Shown here one piece after another: positions 9,076 to 23,889 of a DNA stretch of 64,000 nucleotides. Each line of letters opens with the position of its first letter. Position 1 is the stretch's first letter. The notes below the pieces were generated by a model. The model was given only the letters and a program-made list of their open reading frames with translations. It did not search any database and was not told the DNA's origin. The position numbers and the translations under genes are program-made. The DNA comes from Arenimonas metalli CF5-1 (GTDB lineage: Bacteria > Pseudomonadota > Gammaproteobacteria > Xanthomonadales > Xanthomonadaceae): the NCBI RefSeq assembly GCF_000747155.1, contig NZ_AVCK01000055.1, forward strand, positions 1-64,000. Direction: 5' to 3'.

Positions 9076-9696
9076 ATGATCGCGTTCGCCCTTCTCGTCG
9101 TTGCCTACCTGCTTGGCTCGCTGTCGGGCAGCCTGCTGCTCGGCCGCCTGCGCGGCGTGGACATCCGCACGCAGGGCAGCGGCAATGCCGGCGGCACCAA
9201 CGCGCTGCGCACGCAGGGCTGGAAGTTCGCGCTGGGCACCGTGCTGGTGGACGTCGGCAAGGGCGTGCTGGCGGCGTGGCTGGCGCTGCGCTTCGGCGGC
9301 GGTGAGCCCTGGCTGCCGTGGGCGGCCGGTTTCGCGGCGGTGCTGGGCCACGTGTGGCCGGTCTTCCATGGCTTCCGCGGCGGCAAGGGCGCGGGCACCC
9401 TGGTCGGCGTGCTGCTGGTGCTGTGGCCGCTGGGCCTCGCCGTGCTGATCGGTACCTGGCTGCTGGTGCTGGGCCTCGGCGGCTACGTCGGGTTGTCCAC
9501 CATCCTCGCCGCGGCCAGCCTGGTGCCGCTGGCGCTGCTCACCGGCGCCGATCCGTGGCGGCTGGGCTTCGCAGGCGTGCTGGCGGTCTTCATCCTGTTC
9601 ACCCACCGCAGCAACGTGGCGCGGCTGCGGGCCGGCACCGAGCCGCGCTTCGAGCGCGCGCGCTTCCTGGTGCCGCGGCGCCGCGCGCATGACTGA
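9076..9696 (+). CDS. plsY: Glycerol-3-phosphate acyltransferase PlsY
   Basis: A 206-residue polytopic inner-membrane protein that transfers an acyl group from acyl-phosphate to glycerol-3-phosphate, the first step of phospholipid synthesis. Family motifs are complete: GSGNAGGTNALR (loop 1), the GHVWPVFHGFRGGKGAGT segment with the active-site His and phosphate-binding glycines, and the C-terminal FTHRSNVARLRAGTEP. Hydrophobic segments fit five transmembrane helices. It lies 31 bases after the DAK2-DegV gene and overlaps birA by eight bases. An in-frame upstream extension is rejected because the PlsY signature starts at MIAFALLVVAYLLGS. Confidence 0.96.
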   Translation: MIAFALLVVAYLLGSLSGSLLLGRLRGVDIRTQGSGNAGGTNALRTQGWKFALGTVLVDVGKGVLAAWLALRFGGGEPWLPWAAGFAAVLGHVWPVFHGFRGGKGAGTLVGVLLVLWPLGLAVLIGTWLLVLGLGGYVGLSTILAAASLVPLALLTGADPWRLGFAGVLAVFILFTHRSNVARLRAGTEPRFERARFLVPRRRAHD

Positions 9697-10654
9697 CCGC
9701 GCGCTGCTGGCGCGGCTGTGCGACGGCCCCGCCTCGGGCGCGGCGCTGTCGCGCGAACTCGGCATCACGCGCAGCGCGGTGTGGAAGCGGATCGAGGCCT
9801 TGCGCGCGGCGGGCGTCGGGATCGACGCGCAGGCGGGGCAGGGCTACACCCTGGCGCGGCCGGTGCAGCTGCTCGACGCCGCGCGGCTTTCGGAGGCGCT
9901 GGCCCCGGCGGCGCGCGCCGAGCTGGCGGGCCTGGAGGTGCTGTTCGACACGGACTCCACCAACGCCGTGGCGCTGCGCGAGCCGGTGCCGTCGCGCGGC
10001 TGCGGCGTGTGGTTCGCCGAGCGCCAGTCGGCGGGGCGCGGCCGCCGCGGCCGCGCCTGGGCGTCGCCGCTGGCGGCGCACGTGTACCTCAGCGTGTCGC
10101 GCCGCTTCGAAGGCGGCGTCGCCGCGCTGCAGGGCCTGAGCCTGGCGGTCGGCGTGGCGGCGGCGGAAGCGCTGCATTCGCTCGGCTACCGCGACGTCGG
10201 CCTGAAGTGGCCGAACGACCTGCTGGTCGGCGACCGCAAGCTCGGCGGCATCCTGGTCGAGATCGGCGGCGACGCCGGCGGGCCGCTGCGCGTGGTGGTC
10301 GGCCTCGGCCTCAACGTGGCGATGCCCCCCGACGCGGCGCGCGCCATCGATCAACCCTGGTGCGACCTCGCCGGGCTGTCCGGACACGCGCCCGATCGCC
10401 ACGCGGTCTGCGTCGCCCTGCTCGACCACCTGCTGCCGATGCTGGCGAATTTCGAGCGCGAAGGCCTGGCGCCCTGGCTCGAGGCCTGGGACCGCCACGA
10501 CCTGCTCGCCGGCCGCGCCGTGCGCGTGGTGGAAGGCGAACGCGTGTACGAAGGCGTGGCCGCCGGCATCGCCGCCGACGGCGCGCTGCGCCTGCGAATT
10601 GCCGACGGCGAACGGCGCTGCCACGCCGGCGAAGCCAGCTTGCGCGCCGCATGA
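9689..10654 (+). CDS. birA: Bifunctional biotin ligase / biotin operon repressor BirA
   Basis: A 321-residue protein. An N-terminal helix-turn-helix (LCDGPASGAALSRELGITRSAVWKRIEALR, residues 6-40) marks it as a repressor-type BirA. The central ligase domain has the biotinyl-AMP motif GRGRRGRAWASP, KWPNDLLV and the LGGILVEIGG strand, and there is an SH3-like C-terminal domain. It makes biotinyl-5'-AMP and attaches biotin to the acetyl-CoA carboxylase carrier protein. The start lies inside plsY (eight-base overlap) and the stop overlaps coaX as ATGA. No biotin biosynthesis gene is in the window, so its operator targets must lie elsewhere. Confidence 0.95.
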   Translation: MTDRALLARLCDGPASGAALSRELGITRSAVWKRIEALRAAGVGIDAQAGQGYTLARPVQLLDAARLSEALAPAARAELAGLEVLFDTDSTNAVALREPVPSRGCGVWFAERQSAGRGRRGRAWASPLAAHVYLSVSRRFEGGVAALQGLSLAVGVAAAEALHSLGYRDVGLKWPNDLLVGDRKLGGILVEIGGDAGGPLRVVVGLGLNVAMPPDAARAIDQPWCDLAGLSGHAPDRHAVCVALLDHLLPMLANFEREGLAPWLEAWDRHDLLAGRAVRVVEGERVYEGVAAGIAADGALRLRIADGERRCHAGEASLRAA

Positions 10655-11403
10655 ACTGGCTCCTCGACCTCGGCAACTCGCGGCTCAAGGTCGCGCCCTG
10701 GGATCCGGCCGGCGGCCTCGGTGCGGTGCAGGCGTGGGCGCACGGCGCCGCCGACTTCGCGCCGTCGCTGCAGCGCTGGCTGGCCGGCGTGCAGCCGGGC
10801 GACCGCTGCTGGCTGGCCTCGGTGGCGGGCTCGGAGCCCACGGCGGCGGTGGCCGAAGCGCTGGCCCGCCACGGCCACCCGGCCACGCGCGCGCGCACCC
10901 AGGCCGAATGCGCAGGCGTGCGCATCGCCTATGCCGAACCGGCGCGCCTGGGCGTGGACCGCTTCCTCGGCCTGCTGGCCGCGCACGCGCGCGGCCCCGG
11001 GCCGTGGCTGACGGTGTCGGCCGGCAGCGCACTCACCGTCGACCTGCTCGACGGCAGCGGCCAGCACCGCGGCGGCGTGATCGCGCCCAGCCCCGAACAC
11101 ATGCGCGCGGCGCTGGCCGCGCGCTTCCCCGCGCTGGCCTATGCCGGCGGCGAGGCCTGCGACTTCGCCACCGACACCGCCGATGCGCTCGCCGGCGGCA
11201 GCGTCGGCGCCGCGGTCGGCCTGGTCGAGCGCTGCCACCGCCAGGCGATCCGCCTGCTCGGCGTGGCGCCGCGGGTGCTGGTCAGCGGCGGCGGCGCGCC
11301 GCGCCTGCTCGAGTGGCTCGAGATCGAATCCGAATCCGCACCCGGACTGGTGCTGGAAGGCCTGGCGGTCTACGCCGCCGACAAGAGGAACAAGGACGAA
11401 TGA
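10651..11403 (+). CDS. coaX: Type III pantothenate kinase CoaX
   Basis: A 250-residue ASKHA-fold kinase that phosphorylates pantothenate, the first step to coenzyme A. MNWLLDLGNSRLKVAPWD is the N-terminal phosphate loop, GVDRFLGLLAAHAR the substrate-binding part, and SAGSALTVDLLDGSGQHRGGVIAPS the second nucleotide motif with its Thr/Asp pair. Type III enzymes are insensitive to CoA feedback. ATGA overlaps on both sides (birA and the SPOR gene) tie it into one operon. The birA-coaX pairing is common in gammaproteobacteria. Confidence 0.95.
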   Translation: MNWLLDLGNSRLKVAPWDPAGGLGAVQAWAHGAADFAPSLQRWLAGVQPGDRCWLASVAGSEPTAAVAEALARHGHPATRARTQAECAGVRIAYAEPARLGVDRFLGLLAAHARGPGPWLTVSAGSALTVDLLDGSGQHRGGVIAPSPEHMRAALAARFPALAYAGGEACDFATDTADALAGGSVGAAVGLVERCHRQAIRLLGVAPRVLVSGGGAPRLLEWLEIESESAPGLVLEGLAVYAADKRNKDE

Positions 11404-12056
11404 TCCTGCGTGGACTGGCGGTGCTGCTGATCTGCCTCAACCTCGGCGTCGCCGCCTGGTGGGCGCTGCACGAACCGCCGCAGCCGCTGGCGCCGCCGGC
11501 GCGCGACGATGGCGTCGGCAGCCTGGTGCTGCTCGGCGAGGCCGAGGCGCCGCCGCCGCCCGATGCCGCCGAACTGGGCGCGGTGCCGGTGCCGCTGCCG
11601 GCGGAGCCCAGCTGCCTCAGCCTCGGGCCGTTCGGCACGCCGGCGGAGCTGCGCGCGGCGATGGCCGCGCTCACGCCCGGCGTCGCCCGCATCCAGTTCC
11701 GCGAGGTGCCTGCGACCGAACTGCGCGGCTACCGCGTCTTCCTGCCCGCCGCCGGCAGCCGCGAGGCCGCGCTCGCCACCGCGCGCCAGCTCGCCGCCAA
11801 GGGCGTGCGCGACTATTACGTCGTCACCGCCGGCGCCCAGGAAAACACCGTGTCGCTCGGGCTGTTCCGCGACCTCGGCAACGCCAACAACCGCCGCGAG
11901 GAACTCGCGACGCTGGGTTTCCAGGCGGTGCTGGAGCCGCGCACCGAGGACGCCGCGCAGTGGTGGATCGACATCGCCGCCGAGCCCGGCTTCCAGTGGC
12001 AGCCGCTGCTGCCGCGCGCCACCGGCATCGAAGCGCGCCCGGTCGCCTGCGAGTGA
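11400..12056 (+). CDS. SPOR domain-containing membrane protein
   Basis: A 218-residue protein with one N-terminal membrane anchor (LRGLAVLLICLNLGVAAWWAL), a Pro/Ala-rich linker and a C-terminal domain. Its RGYRVFLPAAGSREAALATARQLAAKGVRDYYVV followed by GLFRDLGNANNRREELATLGF has the tandem beta-alpha-beta pattern of SPOR domains, which bind denuded glycan strands at the septum. The C-terminal WWIDI segment is an addition often seen in the xanthomonad homologues. It is coupled to coaX by ATGA overlap and is the last protein gene before tRNA-Thr. A role in cell division or envelope maintenance is inferred from the domain. Confidence 0.82.
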   Translation: MILRGLAVLLICLNLGVAAWWALHEPPQPLAPPARDDGVGSLVLLGEAEAPPPPDAAELGAVPVPLPAEPSCLSLGPFGTPAELRAAMAALTPGVARIQFREVPATELRGYRVFLPAAGSREAALATARQLAAKGVRDYYVVTAGAQENTVSLGLFRDLGNANNRREELATLGFQAVLEPRTEDAAQWWIDIAAEPGFQWQPLLPRATGIEARPVACE

Positions 12057-12083
12057 CCGGCGCCACGGCCGCGCGCCGCGGGT

Positions 12084-12089
12084 TAGAAT
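12084..12089 (+). promoter_or_regulatory. -10 box (TAGAAT) of tRNA-Thr
   Basis: GGGTTAGAATCC ends ten bases before the mature tRNA 5' end, so initiation a few bases upstream of G1 would be normal. It directly follows the SPOR gene stop, so the tRNA need not depend on read-through. Confidence 0.55.
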
Positions 12090-12099
12090 CCGCCGCGTT

Positions 12100-12175
12100 G
12101 CCGGCATAGCTCAGTTGGTAGAGCAACCGCCTTGTAAGCGGTAGGTCCCCAGTTCGAATCCGGGTGCCGGCACCA
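12100..12175 (+). tRNA. tRNA-Thr (anticodon TGT)
   Basis: A 76-nt cloverleaf with encoded CCA. The acceptor stem GCCGGCA pairs with TGCCGGC, the D-arm is GCTCAGTTGGTAGAGC and the anticodon stem ACCGC/GCGGT carries the loop CTTGTAA. The T-arm contains GTTCGAATC. Anticodon UGU reads ACA (and other ACN by wobble) threonine codons. No direct repeat of its 3' end is seen downstream, so there is no sign of an integrated element. Confidence 0.97.
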
Positions 12176-12279
12176 TCCCTGCCCTGGCTGCGAAATCCGG
12201 TCATGGCATTCGCCCCGGAATTGCGTTCCTATAGCCAAAGGCAGACTGGCCGCGATGGCTGGTGGAGTCGGCGTCGCGC

Positions 12280-19143
<6,864 letters not shown>

Positions 19144-19179
19144 AGACATGAAAGTGGGTTAGATTTGGAGCGAACCTCA

Positions 19180-19650
19180 ATGCCTGTCCTGGGAGCCCCC
19201 CCGTTGATCACCATCCTGATGGCCGAGGACGACGCCGACGACAGGCTGATGACCCGCGAGGCGTTCCAGGAATGCCGCCTGGGCAATCCGCTGCAGTTCG
19301 TGGCGGACGGCGAGGAGCTGATGGACTACCTCAAGCGTCGCGGCGCCTTCGCCGACGCCGTGCGCTACCCCATGCCGGGCCTGATCCTGCTCGACCTCAA
19401 CATGCCCCGCAAGGACGGCCGCGAGGCCCTGCGCGAGATCAAGGCCGACCCCGAGCTGCGTGAAATCCCGGTGGTGGTGCTGACCACCTCCAAGGCCGAG
19501 GAGGACGTGGCCAACAGCTACAGCGATGGCGCCAATTCCTTCATCACCAAGCCGGTCAGCTTCGCGGCCCTGATCGAGGTCGTGCAGACGCTGGGCAAGT
19601 ACTGGCTGCAGATCGTCGACCTGCCGCCCGCGGGGCACCCGGCGAAATGA
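19180..19650 (+). CDS. Single-domain response regulator, Rcp1-like
   Basis: A 156-residue stand-alone receiver. The acidic pocket is in ITILMAEDDADDRLM, the phospho-acceptor is Asp72 in LILLDLNMPRKDG, the switch Thr is in VVVLTTSKAEED and the Lys in FITKPVSFAALIEVV, ending in YW. This is the Rcp1/CheY-like type that often pairs with phytochrome or multi-PAS kinases. The ATG at 19180 has GGAG nine bases upstream; a TTG at 19165 overlaps that site and is less likely. The stop overlaps the LOV-GGDEF-EAL gene by four bases. It may shuttle phosphate from the giant kinase or compete with the next protein's receiver. Confidence 0.92.
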   Translation: MPVLGAPPLITILMAEDDADDRLMTREAFQECRLGNPLQFVADGEELMDYLKRRGAFADAVRYPMPGLILLDLNMPRKDGREALREIKADPELREIPVVVLTTSKAEEDVANSYSDGANSFITKPVSFAALIEVVQTLGKYWLQIVDLPPAGHPAK

Positions 19651-22079
19651 TGCGGCCGATCCATCTTCGCGTCCTCGTGGTGGACGACGACGAAGAGGAT
19701 TTCCTGATCCTGCGCGACCTGCTGGCGGATTTCCCCGCCGGCCAGTTCACGCTCGACTGGGTGCCGACCCTGAAGCAGGGCGTCGAGGCCCTGCGCGCGG
19801 GCCGCTACGACGTCTACCTGGTCGATTACCTGCTGGGCCCCGACAACGGCCTGGACCTGGTGCGGCTGGCGGTGGCCGAGGGCAGCGCGCACCGGCCGGT
19901 GATCATGCTGACCGGCCAGGGCAACGACGAAGTGGACCGCGAGGCCCTGGATGCGGGCGCCGCCGATTACCTGGTCAAGGGCAACATCGACGGCGAGAAG
20001 CTGGCGCGCTCGCTGCGCTACGCCGCCGAGCGCGCCCGCCACGTCGGTGAGCTGGACGAGGCCCGGCAGCGCTACCAGACCCTGTTCAACCGCAACCCGA
20101 TGCCGGCCTGGGTCTACGACACCGAGACGCTGCGCTTCGTGGCGGTGAACGACGCCATGGTGGCCAACTACGGCTACGACCGCGACGAGCTGGCGATGAT
20201 GACCATCGCCGACATCCGCACCCCGGCCGAGGCCGAGCGCCTCCGCGCCCACCTGGCCGGCCGGGGCTGCATCGATGGCTTCGCCGGCGTCTGGCAGCAC
20301 CGGCGCAAGGACGGCAGCACGCTCTGGGTCGAGATCACCAGCCACCGGCTGGTGCTGGACGGCCGGCCCTGCCGGCAGGTGCTGGCCAACGACATCAGCG
20401 CCCGCCGCTCGGCCGAGGAGCGGCTGCAGCTGCTCGAGCGCGCGGTCGAGTCGAGCATCAACGGCATCGTCATCACCGACCCGCGCCAGGCCGACAACCC
20501 CATCGTCTACGTGAACCCGGCCTTCGTGGAGATGACCGGCTACACCGCGGAGGAAGCGATCGGCCGCAACTGCCGCTTCCTGCAGGACGGCGCCACCAGC
20601 CAGGCCGAACTCGACATCCTGCGCGCGGCCCTGCGCGAGGAGCGCGACTGCAACGTCATCATCAGCAACCGGCGCAAGGACGGCAGCCATTTCTGGAACC
20701 ACCTGTTCCTCTCGCCGGTGCGCGACGACCAGGGCCGGCTGGTGAACTACGTCGGCGTGCAGAACGACCTCACCGAGCGCCACCGGGTGGAGGCCGAGCT
20801 GGCCTACACCGCCAGCCACGACGCGGTCACCGGGCTGCAGCGCTTCCCGGTGCTCGAGTCCACGCTGGCGGAGTTGCTGTCGGCCGAGGGCGCGGTGGTG
20901 TCGGTGCTGTTCATCGACATCGACCGCTTCCACGCCATCAACGAATCCATGGGCCACCTGATCGGCGACGAGGCCCTGCAGCTGCTGGCCGCCCGCATCG
21001 GCCCGGAAGTGGGCGGCCGGGGCTTCCTGTCGCGCTTCGCCGGCGACGAGTTCGTGGCGATCGCGCCGGGCGTCGACAGCGCCGGCGCCATGGACATGGC
21101 CCGCCGGGTGCGGGCCGCCGTCGCGCAGCCGATCGAAGGCGATGGCTACAAGCTCTTCCTCACCGCCAGCATCGGCATCAGCCGTTCGCCCGAGCACGGC
21201 GACAGCGGCATGGAGCTGCTGCGCCGCGCCGAGGCGGCGATGACCCGCGCCAAGCGCCAGGGCCGCGACAGCATCTGCGAGTTCTCCGCCACCCAGATGC
21301 AGGAGCTCGAGGACCGGCTGGTGCTCGGCGCGCGCCTGCGCGAGGCCATCGCCCGCGACGAGCTGAGCCTGCACTACCAGCCGCAGCTTTCCGCCGCCGA
21401 CCTGCGCATCACCGGTTTCGAGGCGCTCGTGCGCTGGACCAGCCCCGACCTCGGGCCGGTGCCGCCGGGCCGCTTCATCCCGATCGCCGAGTCGCTGGGC
21501 CTGATGCCGGAAGTGGGCCTGTGGGTGCTCAACGAGGCCTGCCGGCAGCTGCGCGTCTGGCGCGACCAGGGTCGCGACGGCTTCACGGTGGCGGTGAACT
21601 TCTCGGCCCAGCAGCTGCAGCGGCCCGACATCGTCGAACAGGTGCGCGAGGCGCTGTCGCGCCACGGCGTGCCGGCGACCATGCTCGAGATCGAGCTGAC
21701 CGAAAGCTCGCTGATGGAAAACGTCGAGCGCGTTCAGGGCCGCCTGGCCGAACTCAAGGCGTTGGGCGTGTCGCTGTCGCTGGATGACTTCGGCACCGGG
21801 TATTCCAGCCTGTCCTACCTGCGCGAGTTCTCGCTCGACAAGCTCAAGATCGACCGCAGCTTCGTCCGCGACCTGCCCGAGAGCGCCGACGACGCCGTGA
21901 TCGCCCGCACCATCGTCGCCATGGCGCACCAGCTGCGCATGCGGGTGGCGGCCGAGGGCGTGGAGAACGAGGCCCAGGCCGGCTTCCTGCGCCAGATCGG
22001 CTGCGACGAGCTGCAGGGCTACCACTTCGGCCGCCCGGCGCCCGCCGACGAGATCGACCGCAAGTTCCCGCGCGACTGA
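19647..22079 (+). CDS. REC-PAS-LOV-GGDEF-EAL c-di-GMP protein, predicted blue-light sensor
   Basis: An 810-residue protein. Its receiver has Asp60 in VYLVDYLLGPDNG, and a PAS domain spans about 145-255. A second PAS (about 270-380) has LOV hallmarks: GRNCRFLQ with Cys309, upstream ITDPRQADNPIVYVN, ISNRRKDGSHFWN and the flavin-switch Gln in YVGVQNDL. The GGDEF domain has the degenerate AGDEF (465-469), so cyclase activity is uncertain. The EAL domain keeps EALVRW (592-594), NFSAQQL, ELTESS, DDFGTGYSSL, KIDRSFV and AEGVEN, consistent with an active phosphodiesterase. Light (FMN-Cys adduct) and phosphorylation could both set c-di-GMP turnover. It overlaps the Rcp1-like gene by ATGA. Confidence 0.93.
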   Translation: MMRPIHLRVLVVDDDEEDFLILRDLLADFPAGQFTLDWVPTLKQGVEALRAGRYDVYLVDYLLGPDNGLDLVRLAVAEGSAHRPVIMLTGQGNDEVDREALDAGAADYLVKGNIDGEKLARSLRYAAERARHVGELDEARQRYQTLFNRNPMPAWVYDTETLRFVAVNDAMVANYGYDRDELAMMTIADIRTPAEAERLRAHLAGRGCIDGFAGVWQHRRKDGSTLWVEITSHRLVLDGRPCRQVLANDISARRSAEERLQLLERAVESSINGIVITDPRQADNPIVYVNPAFVEMTGYTAEEAIGRNCRFLQDGATSQAELDILRAALREERDCNVIISNRRKDGSHFWNHLFLSPVRDDQGRLVNYVGVQNDLTERHRVEAELAYTASHDAVTGLQRFPVLESTLAELLSAEGAVVSVLFIDIDRFHAINESMGHLIGDEALQLLAARIGPEVGGRGFLSRFAGDEFVAIAPGVDSAGAMDMARRVRAAVAQPIEGDGYKLFLTASIGISRSPEHGDSGMELLRRAEAAMTRAKRQGRDSICEFSATQMQELEDRLVLGARLREAIARDELSLHYQPQLSAADLRITGFEALVRWTSPDLGPVPPGRFIPIAESLGLMPEVGLWVLNEACRQLRVWRDQGRDGFTVAVNFSAQQLQRPDIVEQVREALSRHGVPATMLEIELTESSLMENVERVQGRLAELKALGVSLSLDDFGTGYSSLSYLREFSLDKLKIDRSFVRDLPESADDAVIARTIVAMAHQLRMRVAAEGVENEAQAGFLRQIGCDELQGYHFGRPAPADEIDRKFPRD

Positions 22080-22159
22080 ACCGCCGCCGCGCCGCGGGTG
22101 GCGGCCGGCGCGCGGGCGGGCTTATCCTGAGGGCCCCCAAACCACGCGAGGACGCGCCC

Positions 22160-22582
22160 ATGCGCCGTCATCCGATGCTGCTTTCCCGGGCCCGCCAGGG
22201 CCTGCTGCTGGCCTGCCTGCTGCCGATCGCGGCGCTGGCCGGCCGCCCCGACGTTTCCCCGGCCGCGGTCGCCGAGATCACCGCCCGCCCGGATGCGCCG
22301 CTGCTGCTGGACGTGCGCAGCCCCGAGGAGTTCGCGGCCGGCCACGTCGCCGGCGCGGTGAACATCCCGCATGACCAGCTGGCTTCGCGGCTGGCCGAGG
22401 TCGAGGCCGCCGACCGCCCCTGGGTGCTGGTGTATTGCCGCAGCGGCAAGCGCGCCACCAGCGCGGAAGAGGTGCTGGCCAAGGCCGGCGTCGAAGTGCG
22501 CCAGATCGAGGGCAGCTGGCTCCGGTGGGAGGCCGAAGGCCGACCCGTGGCCAAGCCCGCCGCCTCGGAGTCGGGCCAGTGA
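22160..22582 (+). CDS. Periplasmic rhodanese-like protein
   Basis: A 140-residue single-domain rhodanese with an N-terminal signal peptide (LLLACLLPIAALA), so probably periplasmic like PspE. The domain runs from LLLDVRSPEEFAAGHVAGAVNIPHDQL to the active-site loop VYCRSGKRA, where the Cys would carry the persulfide, and ends with IEGSWLRW. It lies 80 bases after the LOV protein gene and is coupled to the arginase by a GTGA overlap. A TATCCT sequence about 32 bases upstream might be a weak -10. The sulfur donor and acceptor are unknown. Confidence 0.88.
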   Translation: MRRHPMLLSRARQGLLLACLLPIAALAGRPDVSPAAVAEITARPDAPLLLDVRSPEEFAAGHVAGAVNIPHDQLASRLAEVEAADRPWVLVYCRSGKRATSAEEVLAKAGVEVRQIEGSWLRWEAEGRPVAKPAASESGQ

Positions 22583-23499
22583 GTCTTTCCCGATCGATCG
22601 CGCTGATCGGCGCCCCCACCGACATCGGCGCCGGCCATCGCGGCGCCAGCATGGGCCCGGAGGCGCTGCGCGTCGCCGGCCTGGCCGAGGCCCTGCGCGA
22701 GCGCGGGCTGGAAGTGCACGACACCGGCAACCTGCTCGGCCCCTACAACCCCTGGCTGCCGCCCACCGACGGCTACCGCCACCTGGCCGAAGTAGTGGAC
22801 TGGAACCGCCGCGTGATGGACGCCATGGGCGAACAGCTCAAGGCCGGCCGCCTGCCGATCCTGCTCGGCGGCGACCACTGCCTGGGCGTGGGCAGCATCA
22901 CCGCCGTCGCCCGCCACTGCCGCGAGACCGGCAAGAAGCTGCGCGTGCTCTGGCTCGACGCCCACGCCGACTTCAACACCAGCCAGGTCACGCCCTCCGG
23001 CAACGTGCACGGCATGCCCGTGGCCTGCCTGTGCGGCCTGGGCCCGGACGCGCTGGTGAACCTGGGCGGCAGCTCGCCCGCGATCCAGCCGTCGGAGATC
23101 CGCCAGATCGGCATCCGCTCGGTGGACCAGGGCGAGAAGCGGCTGGTGAAGGAATACGGGCTCGACATCTACGACATGCGCTTCATCGACGAGTTCGGCA
23201 TGAAGCGCGCGATGGAGAAGGCGCTCGAGGGCGTGGACGCCGACACCCACGTGCACGTCAGCTTCGACGTGGACTTCCTGGACCCGGCGATCGCGCCCGG
23301 CGTCGGCACCACCGTGCCCGGCGGCCCGAACTACCGCGAGGCGCAGCTGGTGATGGAGATGATCGCCGACACCGGCCGCCTCGGCTCGCTGGACATCGTC
23401 GAGCTCAACCCGGCCTTCGACGACCACAACCGCACCGGCCTGCTGGCGGTGGACCTGGTGGAGAGCCTGTTCGGAAAATCGACGCTGATGCGCGACTGA
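22579..23499 (+). CDS. rocF: Arginase
   Basis: A 306-residue binuclear manganese enzyme that cleaves arginine to ornithine and urea. The metal-binding motifs are all present: GGDHCLGVGS, WLDAHADFNT and SFDVDFLDP, followed by GLLAVDLVE. The canonical GGDHS has Cys in place of Ser, outside the direct metal ligands. The length matches the arginase rather than the agmatinase group, and SGNVHGMP is the arginase substrate loop. Translation begins at GTG 22579, overlapping the rhodanese stop. No ornithine aminotransferase or urease gene is nearby. Confidence 0.92.
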   Translation: MSLSRSIALIGAPTDIGAGHRGASMGPEALRVAGLAEALRERGLEVHDTGNLLGPYNPWLPPTDGYRHLAEVVDWNRRVMDAMGEQLKAGRLPILLGGDHCLGVGSITAVARHCRETGKKLRVLWLDAHADFNTSQVTPSGNVHGMPVACLCGLGPDALVNLGGSSPAIQPSEIRQIGIRSVDQGEKRLVKEYGLDIYDMRFIDEFGMKRAMEKALEGVDADTHVHVSFDVDFLDPAIAPGVGTTVPGGPNYREAQLVMEMIADTGRLGSLDIVELNPAFDDHNRTGLLAVDLVESLFGKSTLMRD

Positions 23500-23549
23500 A
23501 CCGGGGCTCGCCGCCAGCGTGAATCCCGGGTGAAAACGCCCGGCGTTTA

Positions 23550-23577
23550 TTGACTGTGCATCCGGCCGGAATAGACT
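23550..23577 (+). promoter_or_regulatory. Sigma70-type promoter of the entericidin-like gene
   Basis: TTGACT (23550-23555) and TAGACT (23572-23577) are separated by 16 bases, the best -35/-10 pair in the window. Initiation near 23584 gives a leader of about 24 bases containing AAAGGAG before the ATG at 23608. Confidence 0.8.
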
Positions 23578-23607
23578 CTGGCCACCACAACAACAAAGGA
23601 GCTCGCC

Positions 23608-23757
23608 ATGACCCGTGCCCGTTCGTTCCAGCTCGTGCTGCTGTCCCTGATCGCCGCGTTCGCCCTGTCCGGCTGCAACACCGTCGAAGGCTTCGGCAAG
23701 GACGTGAAGAAGGCCGGCGGCGAGCTCGAGGAAGCCGCGGAAGAAGCCAAGAACTGA
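23608..23757 (+). CDS. Entericidin-like small lipoprotein
   Basis: A 49-residue lipoprotein precursor. The signal peptide ends in the lipobox ALSGC, with the lipidated Cys at residue 23. The mature part is a short charged amphipathic helix, NTVEGFGKDVKKAGGELEEAAEEAK, the pattern of the entericidin EcnA/EcnB family. Entericidins are small, stress-induced outer-membrane lipoproteins linked to toxin/antidote function in enterobacteria; the role in xanthomonads is unproven. It has its own strong promoter, a good AAAGGAG ribosome-binding site and a strong terminator 20 bases after the stop, so it is a monocistronic and probably abundant transcript. Confidence 0.9.
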   Translation: MTRARSFQLVLLSLIAAFALSGCNTVEGFGKDVKKAGGELEEAAEEAKN

Positions 23758-23777
23758 TTCCGCACCGCGCGACACCG

Positions 23778-23809
23778 AAGGGCCGGGCCTGCAAAGCCCG
23801 GCCCTTTTT
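23778..23809 (+). terminator. Intrinsic terminator of the entericidin-like gene
   Basis: A perfect nine-base GC stem (GGGCCGGGC/GCCCGGCCC, loop CTGCAAA) followed by five T residues, 20 bases after the stop. Confidence 0.92.
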
Positions 23810-23815
23810 CGTTCG

Positions 23816-23880
23816 TGTAGGAGGGCCTTCAGGCCCGAAGCTCTTCGGCCAGAAGCTTCGGGCCTGAAGGCCCTCCTACA
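23816..23880. repeat. REP pair (GTAGGAGG family), intergenic copy
   Basis: A perfect inverted repeat with 27-base arms and an 11-base spacer. Each arm starts at the outer edge with TGTAGGAGGG, then has an internal palindrome GGGCCTTCAGGCCC and ends CGAAGCT. A GTAG head followed by a small hairpin is the layout of REP/SMAG elements in xanthomonads and pseudomonads. It sits between the converging entericidin-like and 23890-24690 genes. Further copies lie at 29913, 30240 and (half) 46892. Confidence 0.9.
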
Positions 23881-23889
23881 TTGGCTTGG

